DNA of 7,154 nucleotides, from assembly GCA_946630645.1 (NCBI GenBank), contig CAMOZD010000061.1:1-7154 (forward strand). Reading direction: 5' to 3'. Numbering within the stretch: position 1 is the first letter of the stretch; each line of letters opens with the position of its first letter. Source of the stretch: an uncultured Lachnospiraceae bacterium. GTDB taxonomy: Bacteria; Bacillota; Clostridia; Lachnospirales; Lachnospiraceae. This document shows positions 1 through 5,672 of the stretch, piece after piece. The position numbers and the translations under genes were made by a program. Below the pieces are notes generated by a model, which worked only from the letters and a program-made list of their open reading frames with translations, made no database searches and was not told the DNA's origin.

Positions 1-1293
1 CATTCCACAACACTGGACGCCCTCGATATTGACCGGGGAGCGGCAGACCGTCTGCCGGAATACATCAGGAAAAAGGGCTGGAAAAAGGTCTATATGGTAG
101 CCGATATCAACACCTGGGAGGCCGCCGGAAAGGATGCGGCCGACAAACTGGAAAAAGCTGGCATAGCTTTTGAAAAATATATTCTGCCCTACAGGGAGCT
201 GGTGCCCGATGAGAAGCCTTTGGGCGAAGTCTTCATCCACTGCCCCAAAGACGCCGACATCATCCTGGCCGTAGGATCAGGAACCATCAACGATATGTGT
301 AAGTTCATCAGTGCCCAGATGAAGCTTGACTATATCATTCTGGCTTCTGCACCTTCCATGGACGGCTTCGTCTCTGTGGGTGCCGCCCTGATTGTTGACC
401 ATGTAAAAACCACCTGCGACGCCCACTGTCCCATCGCCGTCTTCGGTGACCCGGATGTCCTGGTCCAGGCCCCCATGGACATGATCTCTGCAGGACTGGC
501 AGATATCCTGGGCAAGTACACCTGCCTCCTGGACTGGAAGATGGCCCACCTGATCAATGATGAATATTACTGCGAAGAGGTTGTCGCCATGGTGGAAAAT
601 GCTCTCGAGATCGTGACAGAGCAGGGTCCCACCATCAAAGACCGGAATCCTGAGGCTGCCAAGGCCGTCATGGAAGCCCTGGTCCTGACAGGTATGGGTA
701 TGTTCTTCATCGGCAACTCCAGACCGGCCTCAGGCTGTGAGCACCATATGTCCCACTACTGGGAAATGAAATTCCAGATGGAAGGAAAGAAACCGGTTCT
801 CCATGGCACCAAGGTGGGTATCAACATGATCGCCGCCACCTACATGTACCGGATGCTGGCCAAAGAAGACATAGACTTCGACGCAGCCATGGCAAGGCCC
901 TTCGACTATGAGGCTTGGAAGGCCCGGGTAGAACGCTGCTATGAGGATGCGGCTCCCGGCATCATTGCCCTGGAGGAAAAATGTAAAAAGAATGATATCT
1001 CAGCCAGAAACCAGCGGCTGGCCTTCTACAAGGACCACTGGAGCCAGATGCAGGCCATGATCGAAGACAACCTGCCCCAGGTCAAGGATATGGAGAACCT
1101 GCTCCAGATGCTGGGCGGCCCCATCAACCCGGCCCAGATCGGTGTCTCCTCCGAGATGGTAGAGGACGGTGTTGTCCTGGCCAAAGAGGTCCGCGACCGT
1201 TTCACCCTGCTGCAGATTCTCTGGGATCTGGGCCTGTCCGAGGACTACGGTCACAGACTGGCTGTATATTTCTCAGAAGAGCAGGGAAAATAA
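1..1293 (+). CDS. araM: sn-glycerol-1-phosphate dehydrogenase, AraM/EgsA-like (5' end cut by window)
   Basis: This family reduces dihydroxyacetone phosphate to sn-glycerol-1-phosphate with NAD(P)H in the cytoplasm; the Bacillus subtilis member AraM is metal-dependent and lies in the arabinose operon. The reading frame is open from the first base, so the real start lies upstream and the ATG at 94 is internal (430 residues visible, numbered from base 1). Seen: a nucleotide-binding VGSGTIND motif (91-98), APSMDGF (about 117-123), ADILGK with D168, and GCEHHMSH followed by LHGTKVG (H248, H252, H268). These match the metal-site Asp and His residues of the iron-containing/G1P dehydrogenase fold. 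The long C-terminal helical part ends at TAA 1291-1293. The visible part already exceeds the roughly 394 residues of B. subtilis AraM, so this is a longer version. araB follows after 282 bases, which supports AraM over a generic glycerol dehydrogenase. The physiological role in arabinose use is not settled in the family. Confidence 0.92.
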   Translation, partial: HSTTLDALDIDRGAADRLPEYIRKKGWKKVYMVADINTWEAAGKDAADKLEKAGIAFEKYILPYRELVPDEKPLGEVFIHCPKDADIILAVGSGTINDMCKFISAQMKLDYIILASAPSMDGFVSVGAALIVDHVKTTCDAHCPIAVFGDPDVLVQAPMDMISAGLADILGKYTCLLDWKMAHLINDEYYCEEVVAMVENALEIVTEQGPTIKDRNPEAAKAVMEALVLTGMGMFFIGNSRPASGCEHHMSHYWEMKFQMEGKKPVLHGTKVGINMIAATYMYRMLAKEDIDFDAAMARPFDYEAWKARVERCYEDAAPGIIALEEKCKKNDISARNQRLAFYKDHWSQMQAMIEDNLPQVKDMENLLQMLGGPINPAQIGVSSEMVEDGVVLAKEVRDRFTLLQILWDLGLSEDYGHRLAVYFSEEQGK

Positions 1294-1294
1294 G

Positions 1295-1310
1295 TATGAC
1301 CTTATGACCT
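1295..1310. repeat. Tandem repeat, 2 x 8 bases
   Basis: TATGACCT occurs twice in direct tandem (1295-1302 and 1303-1310), starting one base after the araM stop codon. It is the first of two tandem duplications in the araM-araB spacer. No function can be assigned. Confidence 0.7.
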
Positions 1311-1337
1311 GCCCTCTGGCCGGATCTCCGGAAGGTT

Positions 1338-1367
1338 TTTCCTGGGCATACATTTCCTGGGAATACA
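1338..1367. repeat. Tandem direct repeat, 2 x 15 bases, in the araM-araB spacer
   Basis: TTTCCTGGGCATACA (1338-1352) is followed with no gap by TTTCCTGGGAATACA (1353-1367), identical except for one base. A 15-base period places the copies on roughly the same-to-opposite faces over one and a half helical turns. It could be a tandem protein-binding site or simply a slippage duplication; the sequence does not decide between these. Confidence 0.8.
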
Positions 1368-1402
1368 GAAAATAAGAGAACATCATATGTGAACAACCAC
1401 CC

Positions 1403-1435
1403 GGGACACTTTAATCCACAAGATGAAAATGTCCC
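1403..1435. promoter_or_regulatory. Inverted repeat in the araM-araB spacer, possible operator or RNA hairpin
   Basis: GGGACA (1403-1408) is complementary to TGTCCC (1430-1435). After one mismatch, TTT (1410-1412) pairs with AAA (1426-1428), leaving a 13-base loop. The self-complementary hexamer CATATG lies on both sides (1384-1389 and 1435-1440), which could extend the fold around an internal bulge. No T-run follows, so it does not look like an intrinsic terminator. A weak promoter-like pair, TGAAAA (1424-1429) and TATAAA (1447-1452) with 17 bases between, overlaps its right arm. That is too weak to annotate alone. Confidence 0.4.
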
Positions 1436-1485
1436 ATATGCTTAAATATAAAAAAGAAGGTATACAAACACAACAAAGAAACTAT

Positions 1486-1544
1486 GGACGGACCTGCTTT
1501 GAAAGGCCGGGGAAGCCCCAGCCGGAAAAAGATCCGGTCTGTCC
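1486..1544 (+). promoter_or_regulatory. Two-stem RNA fold upstream of araB
   Basis: GGACGGACC (1486-1494) can pair with GGTCTGTCC (1536-1544) as nine base pairs with one G-U wobble. It encloses a second hairpin: GGC (1505-1507) with GCC (1521-1523), then GGGG (1509-1512) with CCCC (1516-1519), and an AAG loop. The fold ends 19 bases before the araB ribosome binding site. An A-rich single-stranded stretch follows rather than a T-run, so it is not a terminator. It could be an mRNA-processing or stabilising element, or a translational control element for araB. It matches no riboswitch class that I recognise. Confidence 0.45.
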
Positions 1545-1563
1545 GCAAAAGACAAAAAAGAAA

Positions 1564-1568
1564 AGGAG
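1564..1568 (+). promoter_or_regulatory. Ribosome binding site fixing the araB start
   Basis: AGGAG lies 7 bases before the ATG at 1576. The reading frame stays open upstream to an ATG at 1423, but that ATG has no ribosome binding site, and the extra 51 residues are low-complexity and basic with no kinase homology. This site therefore places the start at 1576. Confidence 0.88.
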
Positions 1569-1575
1569 TAATGAT

Positions 1576-3240
1576 ATGGCAAAATATGCAATTGGACTTG
1601 ATTTTGGAACATTATCCGTAAGAGCTCTTCTGGTAAACATTGAAAACGGCGACGAGATCGCCCAGAGTGTATATGAATATCCCCACGCCGTGATGGAGAC
1701 CCACATCCCCACCGGAGAAACCCTGCCTCCCAACTGGGCCCTGCAGGATCCCCAGGACTATCTCAACGGCCTTCTCATCACTGTCCGCAGCGTCATGTCC
1801 CAGAGCAAGGTGCTCCCGGAAGAAGTGATCGGTATCGGCGTTGACTTTACCTCCGCTACCATCCTGCCTGTAACCAAGGATAAGATGCCCCTGTGCCAGA
1901 CAGAAGAATTTGCCCATGAGCCCCACGCTTACGTAAAATTATGGAAGCATCACGGCGGTGAGGAAGAAGCCATTTTCATCGATAAGGTTGCCAGGGACCG
2001 GGGAGAGTGGTGGCTGCCCCTCTACGGCGGCAAGGTTTCCAGTGAATGGACCATTCCCAAGATTTTAGAGACCCTCCACAAGGCTCCCGCAGTCTATGAA
2101 AAGGCTGACTATTTCCTGGAAGCCATGGACTGGATCGTCTGGGAGATGACCGACACCCTGACAGCCTCTGCCTGTGCCATGGGCTACAAGGCCTTCTATC
2201 ATCATGAGAAGGGCTTCCCATCCAAAGATTTCTTCAAGGCATTAGATCCCCGCATGGAAAACCTGGTAGAGGACAAACTCAACATGCCTATCCTTCCCAT
2301 CGGCGGCAAGGCCGGCGGCCTTTGTGACAGCATGGCAAGGGAACTGGGCCTCCTGCCCGGAACTCCCGTTGGTACCCCCATCATTGACGCCCACTGCTCC
2401 GTTCCCGGCGGCGGCGTAGGCAAGCCCGGTGAGATGATGATCATCATGGGAACCTCCTCCTGCCACCTGATGCTGGCAGAGAAGGAAGCCGCCATCACCG
2501 GTATCCAGGGTATCGTAAAAGATGGTATCATGCCGGGATATTTCGGCATCGAGGCCGGCCAGTCCTGTGTAGGTGACCATTTTGCCTGGTTTGTGGACAA
2601 TTGTGTGCCGGAGACCTACACTGCCGCAGCAAGGGCCAAGGGCATCAGTGTCCACCAGTACCTGTCTGAGAAGCTGGCCGGCTATAAGGCTGGTGCCAGC
2701 GGCCTGGTTGCCTTAGACTGGTTTAACGGTGTCCGGTCTCCTCTTATGGATTTCGACCTCAATGGTTTGATCATCGGTATGAACCTTTTAACCAAGCCTG
2801 AGGATATTTATCTGGCCCTGATCGAGGCTACTGCCTTCGGAACCAAGGCCATCGTGGAGAACTACGAAGCTGCCGGTGTTCCCGTGAACAGCATCGTTTT
2901 AAGCGGTGGCATTCCTTCCAAAAACCCATTGATTGTCCAGATTTATACTGATATACTGAATAGAGACATCAAAGTTTGCGCCAGCGACCAGGCTTGTGCC
3001 CTTGGTGCAGCCGTCCTGGGTATCGCTGCCGCACCGGAAGCAATCACCGGATACAAGGATGCCAATGAGATTGCCGGCAAGCTGGCTAAACTGCAGGATA
3101 AGGTTTATAAGCCCAATCCAGACCAGGTTGCAGCCTACGATAAGCTCTATGCAGAGTATAAGACTCTTCATGACTACTTCGGCAAGGGTGCCAATGATGT
3201 CATGAAACGGCTCAACAAGATCCGGGAGGAAAGGAAATGA
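1576..3240 (+). CDS. araB: L-ribulokinase (FGGY carbohydrate kinase)
   Basis: The enzyme phosphorylates L-ribulose with ATP to L-ribulose-5-phosphate, the second step of bacterial L-arabinose breakdown, in the cytoplasm. From ATG 1576 it is 554 residues, close to the 560-566 of the B. subtilis and E. coli enzymes. AraB-specific signatures are visible: GLDFGTLSVRALLV (7-20, first phosphate-binding strand-turn), NWALQDPQDY (53-62), GIGVDFTSATILP (86-98), KLWKHH (121-126), YGGKVSSEW (150-158), FLEAMDWIVWEMT (180-192), IDAHCSVPG (270-278), MGTSSCH (291-297), GDHFAWFV (333-340), LDWFNGVRS (380-388), EATAFGTKAIVENY (417-430) and SGGIPSKNP (443-451). The catalytic Asp is expected to be D271 in the IDAH segment. 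It lies between araM and a histidine phosphatase gene that starts 4 bases after its stop. Nothing appears truncated. Confusion with xylulokinase is unlikely given the GVDFT and WKHH motifs. Confidence 0.97.
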   Translation: MAKYAIGLDFGTLSVRALLVNIENGDEIAQSVYEYPHAVMETHIPTGETLPPNWALQDPQDYLNGLLITVRSVMSQSKVLPEEVIGIGVDFTSATILPVTKDKMPLCQTEEFAHEPHAYVKLWKHHGGEEEAIFIDKVARDRGEWWLPLYGGKVSSEWTIPKILETLHKAPAVYEKADYFLEAMDWIVWEMTDTLTASACAMGYKAFYHHEKGFPSKDFFKALDPRMENLVEDKLNMPILPIGGKAGGLCDSMARELGLLPGTPVGTPIIDAHCSVPGGGVGKPGEMMIIMGTSSCHLMLAEKEAAITGIQGIVKDGIMPGYFGIEAGQSCVGDHFAWFVDNCVPETYTAAARAKGISVHQYLSEKLAGYKAGASGLVALDWFNGVRSPLMDFDLNGLIIGMNLLTKPEDIYLALIEATAFGTKAIVENYEAAGVPVNSIVLSGGIPSKNPLIVQIYTDILNRDIKVCASDQACALGAAVLGIAAAPEAITGYKDANEIAGKLAKLQDKVYKPNPDQVAAYDKLYAEYKTLHDYFGKGANDVMKRLNKIREERK

Positions 3241-3244
3241 TTCA

Positions 3245-3907
3245 ATGCTGCTATACATTATCCGTCACGGAGAAACCCGTTTAAATGAAGAGGGGCGGCT
3301 TCAGGGTCACGTGGACATGCCTCTTAATGAAAAGGGCCGCCAGCTGGCGGAGATTACCGGGGAAGCCTTTTCCCAGGTACACTTTGACCTGGCCATCTCC
3401 AGCCCCTTAAGCCGGGCCAGGGAGACAGCCGACCTCTTTCTCAAGACCAGCGGCAACCAGGACACGCCCATGATTTTTGAACCCAGACTTATGGAAATAT
3501 CCTGGGGACTCTGGGATTGTCTGGGCTGTACGCCGGCCAACTATGAGATTCCTGATGAATCCTACAAGCTCTTTTTCACTGACCCTTTTAACTTCCAGGG
3601 AGGGGAGAACGGCGAATCCATCGATGATGTCTGCCTGAGAACCGGGGATTTTTATAAGGAGCTGATCTCCAATCCCGATTACCAGGATAAGACCATTCTG
3701 ATTTCCACCCACGGCTGTGCCCTGCGGGCCTTCCTGCAGACAGCCTACAGGGATAATTCTGACAAGGTTGATTTCTGGCACGGCAAGGTACCGCCCAACT
3801 GTGCCATAAATGTCCTGGACATCCGGGACGGCAAGGCCAGCTTCCTGGTTGAAGACCAGATCTACTATGACCCGGAGCTGTGCAGCGACCCCTACAAACT
3901 TGATTAG
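3245..3907 (+). CDS. Histidine phosphatase family protein (phosphoglycerate mutase-like)
   Basis: A branch 1 histidine phosphatase of 220 residues, cytoplasmic, with no signal peptide. The catalytic set is complete: RHGET (7-11; R7, nucleophile H8), the RLQGHVDMPLNEKG segment (18-31), SSPLSRARETA (52-62, R57), E84 in the LMEISWG segment, and STHG (154-157, H156). Family members act as phosphoglycerate mutases or as broad phosphatases on sugar phosphates and other phosphoesters; this length and the weak match to GpmA-specific features favour a phosphatase. The start is ATG 3245, with AAGGA (3231-3235) inside the end of araB and only 4 bases between the genes, so the two are probably translationally coupled. 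Substrate unknown; by context an arabinose-pathway phosphoester is plausible (inference). In the B. subtilis arabinose operon the unrelated HAD-type phosphatase AraL lies next to AraM, so this could be an analogous replacement. It is the last gene before the terminator at 4037-4074. Confidence 0.93.
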   Translation: MLLYIIRHGETRLNEEGRLQGHVDMPLNEKGRQLAEITGEAFSQVHFDLAISSPLSRARETADLFLKTSGNQDTPMIFEPRLMEISWGLWDCLGCTPANYEIPDESYKLFFTDPFNFQGGENGESIDDVCLRTGDFYKELISNPDYQDKTILISTHGCALRAFLQTAYRDNSDKVDFWHGKVPPNCAINVLDIRDGKASFLVEDQIYYDPELCSDPYKLD

Positions 3908-4036
3908 CCAGACCAGGACACGGTAGATCAACAGCTGCCAGAACTGAAGATCAATGAAACCGGTTTTTCTCCGGACCAGATAATAGAGCAGCATTTTTGG
4001 ATATTTTAAATGAGATATTATAAATGAGATAAAAAA
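3908..4036. other. Gene-free 3' region of the araB operon
   Basis: No credible reading frame with a ribosome binding site is seen on either strand. An 11-base direct repeat, TAAATGAGATA, occurs at 4007-4017 and 4021-4031, directly before the terminator stem. The rest of the converging intergenic region (to 4197) holds the terminator and the T-rich stretch listed separately. Confidence 0.6.
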
Positions 4037-4074
4037 GCGACGGGAATTCCTTATCATGGAGTCCCGTCACTTTT
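4031..4074. terminator. Bidirectional intrinsic terminator between converging operons
   Basis: The stem pairs G4037 with C4070 and, after one mismatch, GACGGGA (4039-4045) with TCCCGTC (4062-4068). A small internal loop follows, then TCC (4048-4050) with GGA (4058-4060) and a 7-base loop. On the plus strand TTTT (4071-4074) follows, with more T-rich sequence beyond. On the minus strand the A-run at 4031-4036 reads as six T. It therefore fits termination of both the araB operon from the left and the macrodomain operon from the right. Confidence 0.85.
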
Positions 4075-4171
4075 AATTATATATATTTTTTTCAGATTCT
4101 TAATCTTTTCAGGCTCTTACTTCCTTCAGACTTAATTAATTTCCGCAGATTTTTCTACAGATTTTTTCTGC

Positions 4172-4183
4172 AAATCCGGATTT
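4172..4183. repeat. 12-base perfect palindrome after the macrodomain gene
   Basis: AAATCCGGATTT is a perfect palindrome located 14 bases beyond the macrodomain stop, in its 3' untranslated region. A short CAGA/TCTG inverted repeat separated by T's (4159-4171) is adjacent. In the minus orientation neither is followed directly by a convincing T-run, so I do not call a terminator here. Function unknown. Confidence 0.5.
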
Positions 4184-4197
4184 TTACCCTGTCTTTC

Positions 4198-4719
4198 CTA
4201 AAGATTCTCCATCTCCATCTTGTAGCAGCGCATGTTTCTGTTATCAAAACAATAGAATACGACTTCCATGTCGTAGTCCTCATTTTCCTCCAGCCACTTT
4301 TTCACCGTGGTCACTGCAATGAGAGATGCCGGTCTCGGTGGGAAACGATAAACTCCTGTGGAAATGCATGGGAAGGCAATACTGTGAATCTCATGTTCTT
4401 TCGCCAGTTCCAGACTGTTCCAGTAACAGTTGGCCAGGTCTACCCTGTCCTGACCCTTACCACTGAAAACCGGACCGACCGTATGGATCACATACTCGGC
4501 CTTCAGGTCATAGCCTTTGGTAATCTTTGCCTCACCGGTCCTGCAGCCATTGAGGGTCTTGCATTCCTCCAGCAGCTGAGGCCCGGCTGCCCTGTGAATG
4601 GCACCGTCCACGCCTCCGCCGCCAAGCAGGGACTTGTTGGCAGCATTTACGATGCATTGGCAGTCGCTCTGGGTGATATCCCCTTTGACCAGTTTCATTT
4701 TATCCTTGACTGTGCTCAT
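4198..4719 (-). CDS. Macrodomain protein, MacroD/YmdB-type (O-acetyl-ADP-ribose deacetylase or ADP-ribosyl hydrolase)
   Basis: A single macrodomain of 173 residues, cytoplasmic. Proteins of this type hydrolyse O-acetyl-ADP-ribose and remove mono-ADP-ribose from acidic residues. Seen: GDI (13-15), VNAAN (24-28), GGGGVDGAIHRAAG (33-46) with the catalytic Asp equivalent at D38, the LNGCRTGEAKITKGY segment (56-70), YVIHTVGPV (76-84) and FPCISTGVYRFP (116-127). The phosphate-binding loop reads GVYRFP where E. coli YmdB and human MacroD have GVYG(Y/F)P. The start is ATG 4719, because GGAGGTGA at 4735-4728 lies 8 bases before it; the upstream in-frame GTG at 4731 is part of that ribosome binding site. 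It lies 53 bases after the binding-protein gene and is last before the terminator. The first motif lacks the Zn-macrodomain context (no lipoate genes nearby). The exact substrate is unknown. Confidence 0.94.
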   Translation of the reverse strand: MSTVKDKMKLVKGDITQSDCQCIVNAANKSLLGGGGVDGAIHRAAGPQLLEECKTLNGCRTGEAKITKGYDLKAEYVIHTVGPVFSGKGQDRVDLANCYWNSLELAKEHEIHSIAFPCISTGVYRFPPRPASLIAVTTVKKWLEENEDYDMEVVFYCFDNRNMRCYKMEMENL

Positions 4720-4727
4720 AAGCCAGC

Positions 4728-4735
4728 TCACCTCC
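4728..4735 (-). promoter_or_regulatory. Ribosome binding site fixing the macrodomain start
   Basis: On the minus strand GGAGGTGA ends 8 bases before ATG 4719. The GTG at 4731-4729 inside it is in frame but cannot serve as start, because it would be its own ribosome binding site. Confidence 0.85.
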
Positions 4736-4772
4736 GAATTGTTTTTTACTCTTATTTCACCCTCACCCGGAA

Positions 4773-5633
4773 TTATTCTTTTTCCAGTGTCTGATTAATC
4801 AGCTCGACCAGTGCATGGTTCTCCTTTTTAACAGCGGCGCCATATCTCTGGGCACCAAAACGGTCGCCAAGAATCTTCGTCGTGGAATCCACATAACCCT
4901 CTAGAATGGTCACGTCAACTGCCACCGCATCGATTGCTCCTGATTTCAAAGCCTTGTAGAGGCTGTCATAGGAAGGATACTCAAAAAACTTACAGTTGAT
5001 CGTATGGTCGTTCATGGTGCTGAAAAACCGTAAGATGGCTTCCCTGGTAGTAGACTTAGAGGCAATACCAATGTTTTTACCGTTCAGGTCCGCAATAGAA
5101 TTGATATTACCGCCGCCCATGGTATCGGCATCCTCTTTTGTATATCGTACCAGAAAGCTGATATAATCTGTGTAATAACTGTCGGACAGGTCAAAACGTT
5201 TTGCTCTCTCAGCAGTAATCGTATAGGTCGAGAACAGGCAATCCACCTCTCCTGCTTCCAGCTTTTCCTCACGGTCGGCTACCGTCACCGGAACAATTTG
5301 AAGCAGCTGCTTTTCCCGGGCCTCCTCCTCAGTCACATCGAAGAGGGCTGCCGCTGTCTTCCATGCCAGCTCAACTTCCAGGCCGGTCCAGCTGTCTGTC
5401 TCTTCATCATAGAAACCCATTCTGGGCGTATCTGCCTTACAGCCGGCGATCAGATATCCCCGGTCACGGATCTCCTGGAGGATATTTTCATTGAGAGTGA
5501 CTTCCTGCTCTGTGGCCCCGGATGTCCCTTCTGCCGCAGGCTCTGTTTTATTTTTACTGCAGCCGGCCAGCATAAGCACCGTAAGAAGGGCCAGAAGGAT
5601 GGCTGCAAATCCGCCATATCTCTTTCTTTTCAT
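4773..5633 (-). CDS. Amino-acid-binding lipoprotein, solute-binding protein family 3
   Basis: A membrane-anchored extracellular binding protein of 286 residues. The N-terminus has basic residues (KRKR), a hydrophobic stretch (about 8-22) and lipobox LAGC with lipidated C25. A short Thr/Ser/Glu-rich linker leads to the mature domain at about residue 47. Family 3 features: ADTPRMGFYDEE (67-78), TGLEVELAWKTA (83-94), DCLFSTYTITAERAKRFDLSDSYY (131-154, given by its key residues R143, D148 and S150), DLNGKNIGI (182-190) and AIDAVAVD (233-240). R143 and D240 correspond to the residues that hold the amino acid carboxylate and amino groups, so an amino acid ligand is likely. The protein ends at NQTLEKE, without the usual final 20 or so residues (the DG..KI..KW region). 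There is no ABC permease or ATPase beside it. The start is ATG 5633: GGGAGG (5644-5639) lies 5 bases before it, and GTG 5639 overlaps that site. It lies 39 bases after the symporter gene, probably on the same transcript. Confidence 0.92.
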   Translation of the reverse strand: MKRKRYGGFAAILLALLTVLMLAGCSKNKTEPAAEGTSGATEQEVTLNENILQEIRDRGYLIAGCKADTPRMGFYDEETDSWTGLEVELAWKTAAALFDVTEEEAREKQLLQIVPVTVADREEKLEAGEVDCLFSTYTITAERAKRFDLSDSYYTDYISFLVRYTKEDADTMGGGNINSIADLNGKNIGIASKSTTREAILRFFSTMNDHTINCKFFEYPSYDSLYKALKSGAIDAVAVDVTILEGYVDSTTKILGDRFGAQRYGAAVKKENHALVELINQTLEKE

Positions 5634-5672
5634 AAACACCTCCCACTGGATGCTCTGACATTGGCATCCACA

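Noticed and set aside
94..96. ATG 94 as start of the araM gene
   Set aside because: The frame is open to the window edge and the upstream residues (about 31, ending GWKKVYM) continue the family homology with the first beta strand, so ATG 94 is internal.
1455..1475. AraR-type operator in the A-rich stretch GGTATACAAACACAAC
   Set aside because: Only a half-site-like TACAAA is present and no matching second half, so it is not supportable as an operator.
1423..1575. A 51-residue N-terminal extension of L-ribulokinase from ATG 1423
   Set aside because: No ribosome binding site stands before it; the residues are basic and low-complexity, and the AraB homology begins right at ATG 1576, which has AGGAG 7 bases upstream.
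3407..4057. A 216-residue minus-strand reading frame antisense to the histidine phosphatase
   Set aside because: It overlaps a gene with a complete catalytic set, starts inside the terminator hairpin, and shows no recognisable domain; it is a shadow of the plus-strand codon bias.
4729..4731. GTG start for the macrodomain protein; likewise GTG 5639 for the binding protein and TTG 6977 for the symporter
   Set aside because: The two GTG codons are part of the GGAGGTG ribosome binding sites themselves, and the TTG leaves a poorer spacing; the ATG a few codons inside fits better in each case.
4720..4775. A frameshift that would restore the missing C-terminus of the binding protein
   Set aside because: Reading the bases after the stop in the other frames gives early stops and no DG..KI..KW-like residues, so the short end appears genuine rather than a recent frameshift.
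4384..4798. Two overlapping plus-strand frames opposite the macrodomain gene
   Set aside because: The minus strand carries clear macrodomain motifs and a ribosome binding site; the plus-strand frames have neither.
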